64,000 nt of DNA from Cyprinodon diabolis. Lineage: Eukaryota > Chordata > Actinopteri > Cyprinodontiformes > Cyprinodontidae. The position numbers and the translations under genes were made by a program. The notes below the pieces were generated by a model. That model made no database searches. It saw nothing but the letters and a program-made list of their open reading frames with translations, and was not told the DNA's origin. Positions 37,329 through 50,374 of the stretch are shown piece by piece. Position 1 is the first letter of the stretch. Every line of letters begins with the position of its first letter. The stretch lies in assembly GCA_030533445.1 (NCBI GenBank), contig CM060069.1, positions 707,756-771,755 of the forward strand, read 5' to 3'.

Positions 37329-40175
37329 ATGGATGGATGATGGATGGATGGATGGATGGATGATGGATGGATGGATGGATGGATGATGGATGGTGGATGG
37401 ATGGTGGATGGATGAGTGATGGATGGATGGATGGATGGATGATTGATGGATGGATGATTGATGGATGGATGGATGGATGATGGATGGATGATGGATGGAT
37501 GATTGATGGATGGATGGATGGATGATTGATTGATGGATGGATGATTGATGGATGATGGATGATTGATGGATGGATGAATGGATGGATGGATGATGGATGG
37601 ATGGATGATTGATGGATGGATGGATGATGGATGGATGGATGGATGATGAATGGATGGATGGATGGATGATGGATGGATGGATGATGGATGGATGGATGGA
37701 TGATTGATGGATGGATGGATGGATGATGGATGGATGGATGATGGATGGATGGGTGATGGATGAATGGATGGATGATGAATGGATGGATGGATGGATGAAT
37801 GGATGGATGATGAATGGATGGATGGATGGATGGATGATTGATGGATGATGGATGGATGATGGTTGGATGATGGATGGATGCATGGATGGATGATGGATGG
37901 ATGATGGTTGGATGATGGATGGATGATGGTTGGATGATGGATGGATGGATGGATGGATGATGGTTGGATGATGGATGCATGGATGGATGATGGATCGATG
38001 ATGGTTGGATGATGGATGCATGGATGGATGATGGTTGGATGATGGATGGATGATGGTTGGATGATGGATGGATGGATGGATGATGGTTGGATGATGGATG
38101 GATGATGGTTGGATGATGGATGCATGGATGGATGATGGTTGGATGATGGATGGATGATGGTTGGATGATGGATGGATGGATGGATGATGGTTGGATGGAT
38201 GGATGATGGATGGATGATGGTTGGATGATGGATGGATGCATGGATGGATGATGGTTGGATAATGGATGGATGATGGTTGGATGATGGATGGATGATGGTT
38301 GGATGATGGATGCATGGATGGATGATGGTTGGATGATGGATGCATGGATGGATGATGGATGGATGATGGTTGGATGATGGATGCATGGATGGATGATGGT
38401 TGGATGATGGATGGATGATGGTTGGATGATGGATGGATGGATGGATGATGGTTGGATGGATGGATGATGGATGGATGATGGTTGGATGATGGATGGATGG
38501 ATGGATGATGGATGGATGATGGTTGGATGATGGATGGATGGATGGATGATGGTTGGATGGATGGATGATGGTTGGATGATGGATGGATGGATGGATGATG
38601 GTTGGATGATGGATGGATGGATGGATGATGGTTGGATGATGGATGGATGGATGGATGATGGTTGGATGATGGATGGATGGATGGATGATGGTTGGATGAT
38701 GGATGCATGGATGGATGATGGTTGGATGATGGATGGATGGCTGGATGATGGTTGGATGGATGGATGATGGTTGGATGGATGGATGATGGATGTATGATGG
38801 TTGGATGATGGATGGATGCATGGATGGATGATGGTTGGATAATGGATGGATGATGGTTGGATGATGGATGGATGATGGTTGGATGATGGATGGATGATGG
38901 ATGGATGATGGTTGGATGATGGATGCATGGATGGATGATGGATGGATGATGGTTGGATGATGGATGGATGGATGGATGATGGTTGGATGATGGATGCATG
39001 GATGGATGATGGTTGGATGATGGATGGATGATGGTTGGATGATGGATGGATGGATGGATGATGGTTGGATGGATGGATGATGGATGGATGATGGTTGGAT
39101 GATGGATGGATGGATGGATGATGGATGGATGATGGTTGGATGATGGATGGATGGATGGATGATGGTTGGATGGATGGATGATGGATGGATGATGGTTGGA
39201 TGATGGATGGATGGATGGATGATGGATGGATGATGGTTGGATGATGGATGGATGGATGGATGATGGATGGATGATGGTTGGATGATGGATGGATGGATGG
39301 ATGATGGTTGGATGATGGATGGATGGATGGATGATGGATGGATGATGGTTGGATGATGGATGGATGGATGGATGATGGATGATGGATGGATGATGGTTGG
39401 ATGATGGATGGATGGATGGATGGATGATGGTTGGATGGATGGATGATGGTTGGATGATGGATGGATGATGGTTGGATGATGGATGGATGGATGGATGATG
39501 GTTGGATGATGGATGGATGGATGGATGATGGTTGGATGGATGGATGGATGATGGTTGGATGATGGATGGATGGATGGATGATGGTTGGATGGATGGATGG
39601 ATGATGGTTGGATGATGGATGGATGGATGGATGATGGATGATGGATGGATGATGGTTGGATGATGGATGGATGGATGGATGATGGTTGGATGGATGGATG
39701 ATGGTTGGATGATGGATGGATGATGGTTGGATGATGGATGGATGGATGGATGATGGTTGGATGATGGATGGATGGATGGATGATGGTTGGATGGATGGAT
39801 GATGGTTGGATGATGGATGGATGATGGTTGGATGATGGATGGATGGATGGATGATGGTTGGATGGATGGATGATGGTTGGATGATGGATGGATGATGGTT
39901 GGATGATGGATGGATGGATGGATGATGGTTGGATGATGGTTGGATGATGGATGGATGGATGGATGATGGTTGGATGATGGATGGATGGATGGATGATGGT
40001 TGGATGGATGGATGATGGATGGATGATGGTTGGATGATGGATGGATGGATGGATGATGGATGGATGATGGATGATGGATGGATGATGGATGGATGGATGG
40101 ATGATGGTTGGATGATGGATGGATGGATGGATGATGGTTGGATGGATGGATGATGGTTGGATGATGGATGGATGG
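37329..40175. repeat. GGAT / GATGGTTGGAT compound minisatellite
   Basis: About 2.85 kb. The left third is GGAT with GATTGAT and GATGAAT variants. From about 37860 the unit is GGATGATGGTTGGATGATGG plus GGAT blocks. No stop codon on the - strand yields three overlapping frames of more than 500 codons (HPSI repeats), which are artefacts. Confidence 0.96.
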
Positions 40176-40189
40176 CTAGTGGATGCTTA

Positions 40190-41212
40190 GACTGATGACA
40201 TCAGAGGCGTTCTGACTGAGGTCTGTTGGTGAGGAAGTCTAGCAGCCAATAGCAGAGGGGTGTATTGAAGCCCAGCTGTTCCAGTTTGCCCATCAGATGC
40301 TGTGGGATGATGGTGCTGAAAGCTGAACTGAAGTCCAGGAACAGCATCCATCGTGGGCGTTCTTCTCCTCCAGGTGTGCCAGGCTCAGGTGGAGAGCAGC
40401 AGAGATGGCGTCCTCAGTGGAGCGGTTCCGTCGGTAGGCGAACTGGAACGGGTGGAATGTTGGCGGCAGACTGGAGACGATGTGTTCTTTAACCAGCCTT
40501 TGGAAGCACTTCATCATGATGGGAGTCAGAGCGACAGGCCGCTAATCATTGAGGGAGGCGACCTGAGGCTTCTTTGGGACTGGAATAATGGAGGCAGACT
40601 GGAAGCATGCTGGCACTATGGATTGGTCCAGCCAGGTGTTAAAGATGTCTGTGAGGTCACCAGCCAGCTGATCTGACGCTCCTTATACACCTGCCCAGGT
40701 GTGTTATCAGGCCCTGGGGCCTTCCTTGGATTGACTCTCCTCAGAGTTTTCCTCCCTTCAGCCACGTCCAGGTTTAGTGGCTCCTCCCCCTGCTGTGGAA
40801 CAGCTTTCACTGCTGGAGGCTGTTTAGTGCCTCAAACCTTCCAAAGAAGTTGTTCACTTCATTCAGGAAGTCAGTGTTTGCTGCATCTACTGGGCCCCCC
40901 CCCCCCCCTCCCCCCCCCAGTAGATGCAGCAAACACTGGGGGGGGATGTTGTAGTCTGTGATCATCTGAATCCCTTTTCACATCCTCCTGGTGTTGCTGG
41001 CATCATGGAGAAGATCCTGGATCTTCTGGCTGTGGTTCTGCTTCGCTGATCTGATGGAATGGTTTAAGTTGCCACGCGTTGTTCTTAGAGCCTCTTTATC
41101 ACCAGACTTGAAAGCTGAGTTCGCTGCTTTTAGCGATTTCTGAACCTCTCCATTTATCCAGGGTGGTTGGTTGGCCCGGGTGGTGATGTTCTTTTTGATG
41201 CTGACGTCTTCA
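40190..41212 (-). mobile_element. Non-LTR retrotransposon RT fragment (second LINE family)
   Basis: Reading the - strand: NHSIRSAKQNHSQKIQDLLH and RRMWKGIQMITDYN (about 41110-40940), VNPRKAPGPDNTPGQ (about 40740), [16 protein letters not shown] then [20 protein letters not shown] (40517-40400), and a motif A of the [16 protein letters not shown] type (about 40340-40300). Frameshifted and cut at the GGAT array before motif C. The family is different from L2 copies A-F. Confidence 0.8.
40872..40938. repeat. 21-bp perfect inverted repeat around a poly-C loop
   Basis: Left arm 40872-40892 (AGTGTTTGCTGCATCTACTG after an initial C), right arm 40918-40938 its exact reverse complement, loop of 25 bases almost all C. 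Sits within the second LINE fragment. Confidence 0.9.
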
Positions 41213-43127
41213 ATACATTCTATTCACTTTATTTCTATAGCTCCAATTCACATCACATCATCTCAGGTCACTTTCCAGTTCACCAGATCATCCAGTCAGA
41301 TTGATTCAAAGTTTTCTATCTGAGGAAAACCAGCTGATTGCATCGACTCATTGACTCTTCAGCAATCCCTCACACTAAGCATGCTTGTAGCGACAGTGGA
41401 GAGGAAAAACTCCCTTTGAACAGGAAGAAACCTCCAGCAGAACCAGGCTCAGTGTGAGCGGACATCTGCTGAGGCCCACTGGGGTTCAAGGAGACAGAAG
41501 CAGACATAGAAAAAGAAGCATAGATACAAAAGGCAACTGTCAACCAGCTCCACAGGCGGCCCCGTCCAGGAAACACACAGCCAGGCAGACGAGCTCCGAG
41601 CCAGCTCCCATGTCAGAGGATGAAGAGAGCACATCCAGTTAGTCACAGTCAGAGAAACAGGACTACACTGGAAAACAGGCCAAGCTCCAACATCTAGAAA
41701 CAAAGGTGTTGATGGCAGCAGCACAGCTGATATTTCTCTCCAGGATGGAGTCACAGCCAAACAGGAACACACCAGATGAAGCTACTATGAGAAAAAGCAG
41801 AGAGAGCAGAACGTTAGAGATTGAACTAACAGATTCTGCAGAGTGGGAGAATAGAGATAGAATGAAGCAGAATGATGAAAAAGGGGTCCCTATGTCCTCC
41901 AGCAGTCTAAGCCTATAGCAGCAGAACTATAGAGATAGATCAGGATAACCTGAGCCACTCTAACTAGAAGCTTTATCAAAAAGGAAAGTTTTAAGCCTAG
42001 TCTTAAAAGTAGACAGGGTGTCTGCCTCACGGACTAAAACTGGTAGTTGGTTCCACAGGAGAGGAGCCTGAGAACTAAAAGATCTGCCTCCCATTCTACT
42101 TTTAGAAATTCTAGGAACCACTAGTAAACCTGCAGATTGAGAGCGAAGTGCTCTGTTAGGAACATAAGGAACAATCAGATCTCTGATATCAGATGGAGCT
42201 TGGCCATTTAAGGCTTTATATGTGAGAAGGAGGATTTTAAATTCTATTCTGGATTTAACAGGAAGCCAATGAAGAGAAGCCAGGATAGGAGAGATATGAT
42301 CTCTCTTTTTCATTTTCATCAGAACTCTGGCTGCAGCATTTTGGATCAGCTGAAGGCTTTTAACTACAGTTTGTGGACTTCCTGATAGTAAAGAATTACA
42401 ATAGTCCAGCCTTGAAGTAACAAATGCATGGACTAGTTTCTCAGCATCACCCCTGGACAGGAGATTGCTCATTTTTGCAATGTTCCTCAGATGAAAGAAG
42501 GAAATTCTAGAAACCTCTTTGATCTGGGATTTAAATGACAGGTCCTGATCAAAAATAACACCAAGATTTTTTACTTTATTATCTGAAATCAGTTTAATCC
42601 CATCCAAATGAAGTGACTGGCTAATCAGCTTCTTTTTCAGAGACTCTGGTCCAAAGACTATAACTTCTTTTTTGTCTGCATTCAGAAGCAGAAAGTTAAG
42701 AGTCATCCAGGTTTTTATGTCTTCAAGACATGCTTGTAATCTATGTAATGGGTTAGCTTCATCTGGATTTATAGACAGATATAGCTGGGTATCATCAGCA
42801 TAACAGTGGAAATTAATCCCATGCTGTCTAATAACTCTACCAATTGGGAGCATGTATAAAGTAAAGAGAATTGGTCCTAGCACTGATCCCTGTGGTACTC
42901 CACAGGTAACCTTTGAGTGTGTTGAAGATCTATCATTAACATAAACAAACTGAATTCGATCAGATAGATCAGATTTAAACCAGTCTAGTGCTGTTCCTTT
43001 AATTCCAACAAAATATTCAAGTCTTTCTAAAAGAATATTATGATCAACTGGATCAAATGCAGCACTAAGATCCAACAGGACGAGCACAGATACAAGTCCA
43101 TTATCTGAGGCCATGAGAACACACTCT
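41213..43127 (-). mobile_element. L2-type LINE, copy B, longest RT copy
   Basis: The - strand frame from 43132 to 41960 (390 codons) is open through RT motif A ([20 protein letters not shown]), [18 protein letters not shown] and the C-terminal domain ending FDKASS. The 3' UTR then extends to about 41213, adjoining the second LINE. The L2 text stops at about 43127, so endonuclease and finger domains are missing: a 5'-truncated insertion. Confidence 0.9.
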
Positions 43128-43132
43128 GACAT

Positions 43133-43925
43133 CTTTAACTGCAGGTTTAGCCCTGATCAGCTTGGACTTACATGCACGGATTAGTATGACAGATAGGGGA
43201 TCTGATGACCTGAGGTGGGGATAGGGTAGAGCTCAGAGATAGCCTGGTATAGAGCCTTCATGGCCTTATCGCTGAGTTCTTTGTTTCTAACAGCGTGTTA
43301 TAGCGGTAGCCCCCCCAGGCTAGCAGCATTGTCCGGTATAAATGAATGAAGCCAACACTCAGTCAGGATGATGGCGCAGCAGTTACTCATCTCCTCTTTT
43401 GAAGAGAGTTCAAGTCACCGATTATCCATTTTGTTATCTATGGGAGAATTATCCTGCCATAAATCAAGAGCACATAATTTCAATTTGAGAAAAGAATTTC
43501 ATCTTCTTGCACTCCAAACTTATAATGCTCACACTCAAAACATGCGCTCTCTCTCAAATATTTTCTCTTCTCTCTCAAATCTTTGTTTCTTCTCTCAGAT
43601 TTAATGCTTCTTGCACAGATATTTTCTCCTCTCGCTTGCCTCCTTCTCTTCAAGCACAAACCGCGCTCTGCTCGAGTCTCAGTTACGCTCGCAAACCCGT
43701 AGGCTCTGCTTGCGGATTTTTTTTGCTCTCTCTCAAATTGGATCGGATCATCGCCTAGCAACCTTTCCAGCCAATAGAACGTCAGCCTCGGAAAGGGTGC
43801 GCTTGTTTAACCCTACTGAGTGTGCCTGTGATAAACCTTACCGACAATAAATTGGCTTTTTAATTTAAAAGCTATTAAAATAAGAAGCTGAAAAACAACA
43901 ACAATCAGGAAAATAAAAAAAAAGG
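43133..43925. other. Intergenic, possible transposon remnant
   Basis: 43480-43761 has CTCTCTCAAAT-rich text and an open - strand frame of 93 codons that looks like dispersed-repeat sequence rather than a gene. No known domain seen. Confidence 0.4.
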
Positions 43926-46553
43926 AGCCTCGCTGCATGCAGTTAGCCTCGCTGCGTGCAGTTAGCCTGGTTGCATGCAATGCCTCACTGCAGGCAGTTA
44001 GCCTCGCTGCAGGAAGTTAGCCTCGCTGCAGGCAGTTAGCCTGGTTGCAGGCAGTTAGCCTCGCTGCATGCAGTTAGCCTCGCTGCGTGCAGTTAGCCTG
44101 GTTGCATGCAGTTAGCCTCACTGCAGGCAGTTAGCCTCGCTGCGTGCAGTTAGCCTGGTTGCATGCAATGCCTCACTGCAGGCAGTTAGCCTCGCTGCAG
44201 GAAGTTAGCCTCGCTGCAGGCAGTTAGCCTGGTTGCAGGCAGTTAGCCTCGCTGCATGCAGTTAGCCTCGCTGCGTGCAGTTAGCCTGGTTGCATGCAGT
44301 TAGCCTCGCTGCAGGCAGTTAGCCTCGCTGCAGGCAGTTAGCCTGGTTGCAGGCAGTTAGCCTCGCTGCGTGCAGTTAGCCTCGCTGCGTGCAGTTAGCC
44401 TGGTTGCATGCAGTTAGCCTCGCTGCAGGCAGTTAGCCTCGCTGCAGGCAGTTAGCCTGGTTGCAGGCAGTTAGCCTGGTTGCAGGCAGTTAGCCTCGCT
44501 GCGTGCAGTTAGCCTCGCTGCGTGCAGTTAGCCTGGTTGCATGCAGTTTGCCTGGCTGCAGGCAGTTAGCCTCACTGCATGCAGTTAGCCTCACTGCAGG
44601 CAGTTAGCCTCGCTGCGTGCAGTTAGCCTGGTTGCATGCAATGCCTCACTGCAGGCAGTTAGCCTCGCTGCAGGAAGTTAGCCTCGCTGCAGGCAGTTAG
44701 CCTGGTTGCAGGCAGTTAGCCTCGCTGCAGGCAGTTAGCCTCGCTGCGTGCAGTTAGCCTGGTTGCATGCAATGCCTCACTGCAGGCAGTTAGCCTCGCT
44801 GCAGGAAGTTAGCCTCGCTGCAGGCAGTTAGCCTGGTTGCAGGAAGTTAGCCTCGCTGCATGCAGTTAGCCTCGCTGCGTGCAGTTAGCCTGGTTGCATG
44901 CAGTTAGCCTCGCTGCAGGCAGTTAGCCTCGCTGCAGGCAGTTAGCCTGGTTGCAGGCAGTTAGCCTCGCTGCGTGCAGTTAGCCTCGCTGCGTGCAGTT
45001 AGCCTGGTTGCATGCAGTTTGCCTGGCTGCAGGCAGTTAGCCTCACTGCATGCAGTTAGCCTGGTTGCATGCAATGCCTCGCTGCAGGCAGTTAGCCTGG
45101 TTGCATGCAGTTTGCCTGGCTGCAGGCAGTTAGCTTCGCTGCGTGCAGTTAGCCTGGTTGCATGCAATGGCTTGCTGCAGGCAGTTAGCCTTGCTGCAGG
45201 AAGTTAGCCTCGCTGCAGGCAGTTAGCCTCGCTGCGTGCAGTTAGCCTGGTTGCATGCAGTTAGCCTCGCTGCAGGCAGTTAGCCTTGCTGCAGGAAGTT
45301 AGCCTTGCTGCAGGCAGTTAGCCTCGCTGCAGGCAGTTAGCCTGGTTGCAGGCAGTTAGCCTCGCTGCAGGCAGTTAGCCTCGCTGCAGGCAGTTAGCCT
45401 GGTTGCAGGCAGTTAGCCTCGCTGTGTGCAGTTAGCCTCGCTGCGTGCAGCAGCCTGGTTGCATGCAGTTTGCCTGGCTGCAGGCAGTTAGCCTCACTGC
45501 ATGCAGTTAGCCTGGTTGCAGGCATTTAGCCTCGCTGCATGCAGTTAGCCTTGCTGCAGGCAGTTAGCCTCGCTGCAGGCAGTTAGCCTGGTTGCAGGCA
45601 GTTAGCCTCGCTGCATGCAGTTAGCCTCGCTGTGTGCAGTTAGCCTGGTTGCATGCAGTTAGCCTCGCTGCGTGCAGTTAGCCTCGCTGCGTGCAGTTAG
45701 CCTGGTTGGATGCAGTTTGCCTGGCTGCAGGCAGTTAGCCTCACTGCATGCAGTTAGCCTGGTTGCATGCAGTGCCTCGCTGCAGGCAGTTAGCCTGGTT
45801 GCATGCAGTTTGCCTGGCTGCAGGCAGTTAGCCTCGCTGCGTGCAGTTAGCCTGGTTGCATGCAATGCCTCGCTGCAGGCAGTTAGCCTCGCTGCAGGCA
45901 GTTAGCCTGGTTGCAGGCAGTTAGCCTCGCTGCAGGCAGTTAGCCTGGTTGCAGGCAGTTAGCCTCGCTACAGGCAGTTAGCCTGGTTGCAGGCAGTTAG
46001 CCTCGCTGCAGGCAGTTAGCCTGGTTGCAGGCAGTTAGCCTCGCTGCAGGCAGTTAGCCTGGTTGCAGGCAGTTAGCCTCGCTGCAGGCAGTTTGCCTGG
46101 TTGCAGGCAGTTAGCCTCGCTGCAGGCAGTTAGCCTTGCTGCAGGCAGTTAGCCTCGCTGCAGGCAGTTAGCCTGGTTGCAGGCAGTTGGCCTTGCTGCA
46201 GGCAGTTAGCCTGGTTGCAGGCAGTTAGCCTAGCTACAGGCAGTTAGCCTGGTTGCAGGCAGTTAGCCTCGCTGCAGGCAGTTAGCCTGGTTGCAGGCAG
46301 TTAGCCTCGCTCCAGGCAGTTAGCCTGGTTGCAGGCAGTTAGCCTCGCTGCAGGCAGTTAGCCTGGTTGCAGGCAGTTAGCCTCGCTGCAGGCAGTTAGC
46401 CTGGTTGCAGGCAGTTAGCCTCGCTCCAGGCAGTTAGCCTGGTTGCAGGCAGTTAGCCTCGCTGCAGGCAGTTAGCCTTGCTGCAGGCAGTTAGCCTGGT
46501 TGCAGGCAGTTAGCCTCGCTGAAGGCAGTTAGCCTCGCTGCAGGCAGTTAGCC
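43926..46553. repeat. 19-bp satellite
   Basis: About 138 copies of CAGTTAGCCTCGCTGCAGG alternating with CAGTTAGCCTGGTTGCAGG. The left part has GTGCAG and ATGCAG variants in higher-order blocks; the block with GCATGCAATGCCTCACTGCA recurs near 43973, 44160, 44634 and 44765. The right part (45.9-46.5 kb) is a regular TCGCTGC/TGGTTGC dimer. Confidence 0.96.
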
Positions 46554-47814
46554 CAGCCTTGGAGCTAAACCAGGTCCTGTAAAGGACAGAGCGAAGCGTC
46601 TCCCTCTGTCTTTGGGCTGATGATTAATACTGATGTCTGGCTGATCAGGGCAAAGAGCCTTCACCTGCAGCTTCTCTTGGTAAGTTCTCTGCTCTAAAGG
46701 TGTTGGTTTAAGGGACTTCACTGAATTTATTTTTTTCTTGTGTCATTTCTCTCCCTCCCTCTCCAATGCATCTCCAACTCCGTAACTCGACCTGTCAATC
46801 ACCTGGAAAACATCTCCGCTGTGGCGGGAGGAGGTGAGTAAATACATTTCCTATCATCTCAGGTCATAGCTTAGCTGCGCCCAGAGCTCTCCTGTACGTT
46901 TGTACTGCAGAGGAGCTGCTGGCATGCACAACTTTTAATGAGAATCAGTCGCTGAGTTCGAATTCACGGGCTGAAGACCAGATTCGTAGGCCGATTAGGT
47001 CACAGCACAGCGCTGAGGTCTGGTCGGAATTCAAGAGTCCTCGTTATGCGGCCGATAAATGCGTCCTTCTTTTTGCCCCATTGGAAGGACGGGTCCGCTG
47101 TATCCTCTCTATCCTTGGTTTTCCCAGGATTCATTGCGAGACCAGGCAAGCCGGCTGCTCTGTGCTCAGAGGAAAAAGGGAAATAGCGCCAAAGAGTGGT
47201 GAATATTGGAAATGCAGTTTAATATAATCCAGTCAGTGAATAGTTCCGTCTGAAATGAATGAAAATAGTTGTTTTAATGGTTATCGAGTCAGATAAGTGG
47301 CGATAATGTTTGATTTATCTAGGGGGCTATATATCTGATAGGATGCAGCTGTTGAAGTTCCTCGAAAATGTTATTAGCACCCAGAACAGCAGTGAAAAGT
47401 TTATTGTTCATTTTTTTCCTGCTTTGTGTGTCAACTCTCACGGTTGCTAGGCGACAGATCGTACGCTGTGGAAGGCTGGACCTTATTGAAACCACAGCCA
47501 AAACTCTTCCGGTCTCCTTCTTTTCACCGACCTCCAAGGATCCAGTCCAGACAGACCGCGGCCTTTAGAATCCAACACACTCAGGGGTTAAACGTTCTTG
47601 GCTCTAGGGCGAAAATTCATCACCAATCCCACAAAAAATGAAGTGACGCTTTACTCATCATTAAAGTTTAAATATTTATTTTGCACATCCAAAAATATAT
47701 TTTAAATATATTTTGAAATATTTTCAATTTTAATTTCAAATGAAATGTTTTTATGTCCTAATTGGGGTTACTGGGTGGGGCAGCGCCCTCTATTGGCCAG
47801 CCGCCACTGCCTTT
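46554..47814. other. Intergenic, no gene recognised
   Basis: Contains splice-donor-like TTGGTAAGT (46678) and GAGGTGAGT (46832) but no coding sequence I recognise. 47443-47455 GGTTGCTAGGCGA is the reverse complement of a stretch near 43750, suggesting related transposon debris on both sides of the 19-bp array. Confidence 0.4.
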
Positions 47815-48205
47815 AACAAATGATCAACTTTGACTAATTCACAATTTACAATAGAGTGGAGGCTGTCAGGATTTTTATGAGATACAAATAGATTGGCATC
47901 GTCTGTGAAGGTGACCTTGTGGAGGATAGTTGTTGTCAAATATAAAGATTTACTATTATTTATTTACACACATTGCTCCCTCTCATATAAGTAACGTCTG
48001 AACCCACTGAGTGCCGTCCCTCTGACACCATAATGCTGAAATTTACCCCAAAACATTTTAAAATCAATGGGATCAAATGCTTTGCTAAATCCAGGGACAC
48101 ACTGATTCCACCCTCAGCTTTGTCAATAGCGCCATTGATTAGTTCAACTAGATCCAGGGTAGCGTGGTATTTTCCCTTACTAAACTGAAAAGAAGCATTT
48201 TAACG
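47815..48205 (-). mobile_element. Non-LTR RT fragment (third family)
   Basis: Reading the - strand: FSKGKYHATLDLVELINGAI, then [36 protein letters not shown], and further on DANLFVSHKNPDSLHSI. This matches the general RT palm pattern (FLDLSKAFD.VNH, HYGIRG, ADD) but with frameshifts. Different from the L2 copies. Confidence 0.7.
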
Positions 48206-50374
48206 CAGTTTGAATTATAAAGATGAAATTTATTTGCTGAATAAAGAAGGAATTTCCTTACAGGGAGACAGGCTAGGAACGCTCCTGTCCAGATGGGACG
48301 TTTTTCTCCAGATACTGAAGAACTCCTGGCAGAAGAGGAAGACTGTGTTCCTGATGACGATGTCTGTGGAGGACGTAGATAATGGATCTGATAACAGGAT
48401 TTCTACTGTTTGGAGTTGGTGGGTACCTGGCATATCGTGAAGATGTTTTGTCCATTTTCAGGTCGCCCAGCATGCATGAGGGGATCAACACTCAGACTGA
48501 GATGTTAAAGGAGCAGGACTGTAAACTGGATGCCATCCTTGCACAGGATCGCAGGTTGGCTGAGGTTCCTGGACTCAGGTATCATTTAGGGCAGAGGTCA
48601 GGATTAGCAGGCAGCGGTTCGGATCCGGACCCAATCTGGTTTAAAACATCTATAAATTACCGCATGTTGTCTGAAGACAGTGTCTAACTTCACTTGCGCC
48701 GCTTCTCCTGTTTGTAAGACGATGAAGACGAGGAGAAGACGATGAGAAAAAGAGAGCAGAGAAAGTGTGGACTGCTGGAAGAACTGCGGTGAACTGGTGA
48801 AAGAAAAGTGAAATGGCGTGCTCAAAGATGACCCTGCACATTTAGAGGATGTTTGGCTCAACCTGCTGCTGTGAAGCAGGATTCTCCACCATGAACAGAA
48901 TCAACAACAAATCTGGATCCAGGCTCAGAATGAGCACCTTGATATGTGCTGAGAATGGCTTAGTCTCCGGTTAAACCCAGGTTTAAAGCCTTGCAGGGCA
49001 GCCTAAAGCCCACTGCCAACATTAAGACAGAAAAAAGAAAGAAAAGAACAAACCATCAGTTCAGGGGTTTGAGAAAATATGGGAATCAGGAAATTATCTA
49101 TAAACCAAACTGAACTATTGTTGTTCTCTACTTCAAAACACTTTAGATTTTAAAAGGGAAAAATATTCTATTTTTTTATTTTATTTGTAAAGTCAATGTA
49201 TAACATGGATGCATAAAAACCTTTTATTTCAGTGTTAAATTATGCTTAAAATAACAGATTATACTTAAAAATGTCTCTGGACCTTTACTGGTTGATGATT
49301 TTCTTTATTAAAGTATAATTGAATGAGACGATATTTTCAAATATCTTTATTGCCTTTATTATTTTCAGATTGCACACACAAAACTATAATGCCTTTAAAT
49401 GGTTTAAGTCCAGATAATGATGATGATGTCATGGCTTTCTATGGTTCTGATAGGTTAATAACATGGAAGCACACCTGTGGAGGTAGTTAAAGGCAAAGCT
49501 CAAACGTGAGGAGCAAAAAGAACAGATCAGGAAGAAAGTGGAGCTGTGAGTGTGAATCAGGAGGCTACATCATCATCATCATCATCACCATCATCTTCAA
49601 AATAACCAACCAGGAAGCTGCGGATGGATGTGGACCGAAGCTGGAAGATGAACCATCATCCACAGGTGCTCCCGTGGTCTAACCTAACCCTCACTAGTTT
49701 CACTATTATTACCTCAATAAAACATCAAACCAACAAGATAAAAACCCATCTGGCTGAGATCAGGACAATAAATCAATCAGAACAAACTGTTTACTTTAAT
49801 AAAGTCCATGGTTTGATGTGGAGCAGAACCAAGCTGGATCCACTATGCAGCGACTGAACAGAAACATTTCAATAACCAAACTGACCGCATCATCAGCATT
49901 CAGTGGGGGCGGAGCTAAAGCTGCTGGGTGGAGCCCCCCTTACCGCCGAAACTGAAACCAGGGGAGAAAACTCTCATCAGGATCAGATTTTATTGGTTTA
50001 AACATGAACTGATGGTTTGGGTTTTTCACGGACATCGTTCCTCCATGAAAGAGGTCAGAGTTCAGCAGTCTGGACAGGGAGAAACATTCTGCAGAAAGGA
50101 TGATTTCGCCTCTCTTCACATCACAACCTTTGGAAGACAGGGGGCGCTGTTCAGCTGAAACCATGGCAGACAGCAGCAGGTCTGTTTGGGAAACACTTTC
50201 TATTCTCACTAAATCACACAGATTGGTTTGATACATGGGAATTAATCTGTATTTAAAACTATTACATCCAATTAAAAAAACAAAAAATATATTAATCAGC
50301 TGATCAATAATGGCTGCTGGCAGCTGGAAATGCAGAAAACAAAATGTTCCAGTTTTCAGAGCTTGGTTAGTTTC
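48206..50374. other. Intergenic, no gene recognised
   Basis: 48382-48687 is open for 101 codons on the + strand and includes HEGINTQTEMLKEQDCKLDA; I do not recognise it. GGTTCGGATCCGGACCCA near 48616 looks like dispersed-repeat text. 49565-49586 is a CATCAT microsatellite. Confidence 0.4.

Noticed and set aside
37240..38999. Three overlapping - strand frames of 518-562 codons (HPSI/HPTI repeats)
   Set aside because: Produced by the GGAT array: the reverse unit has no stop in any frame. No start context, domains or non-repeat coding.
43480..43761. 93-codon - strand frame with charged residues as a possible gene
   Set aside because: Low-complexity CTCTCTCAAAT-derived sequence; looks like repeat debris.
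48230..48491. Overlapping short frames on both strands near 48.2-48.5 kb as genes
   Set aside because: No homology recognised, no conserved motif, adjacent to a decayed RT fragment.
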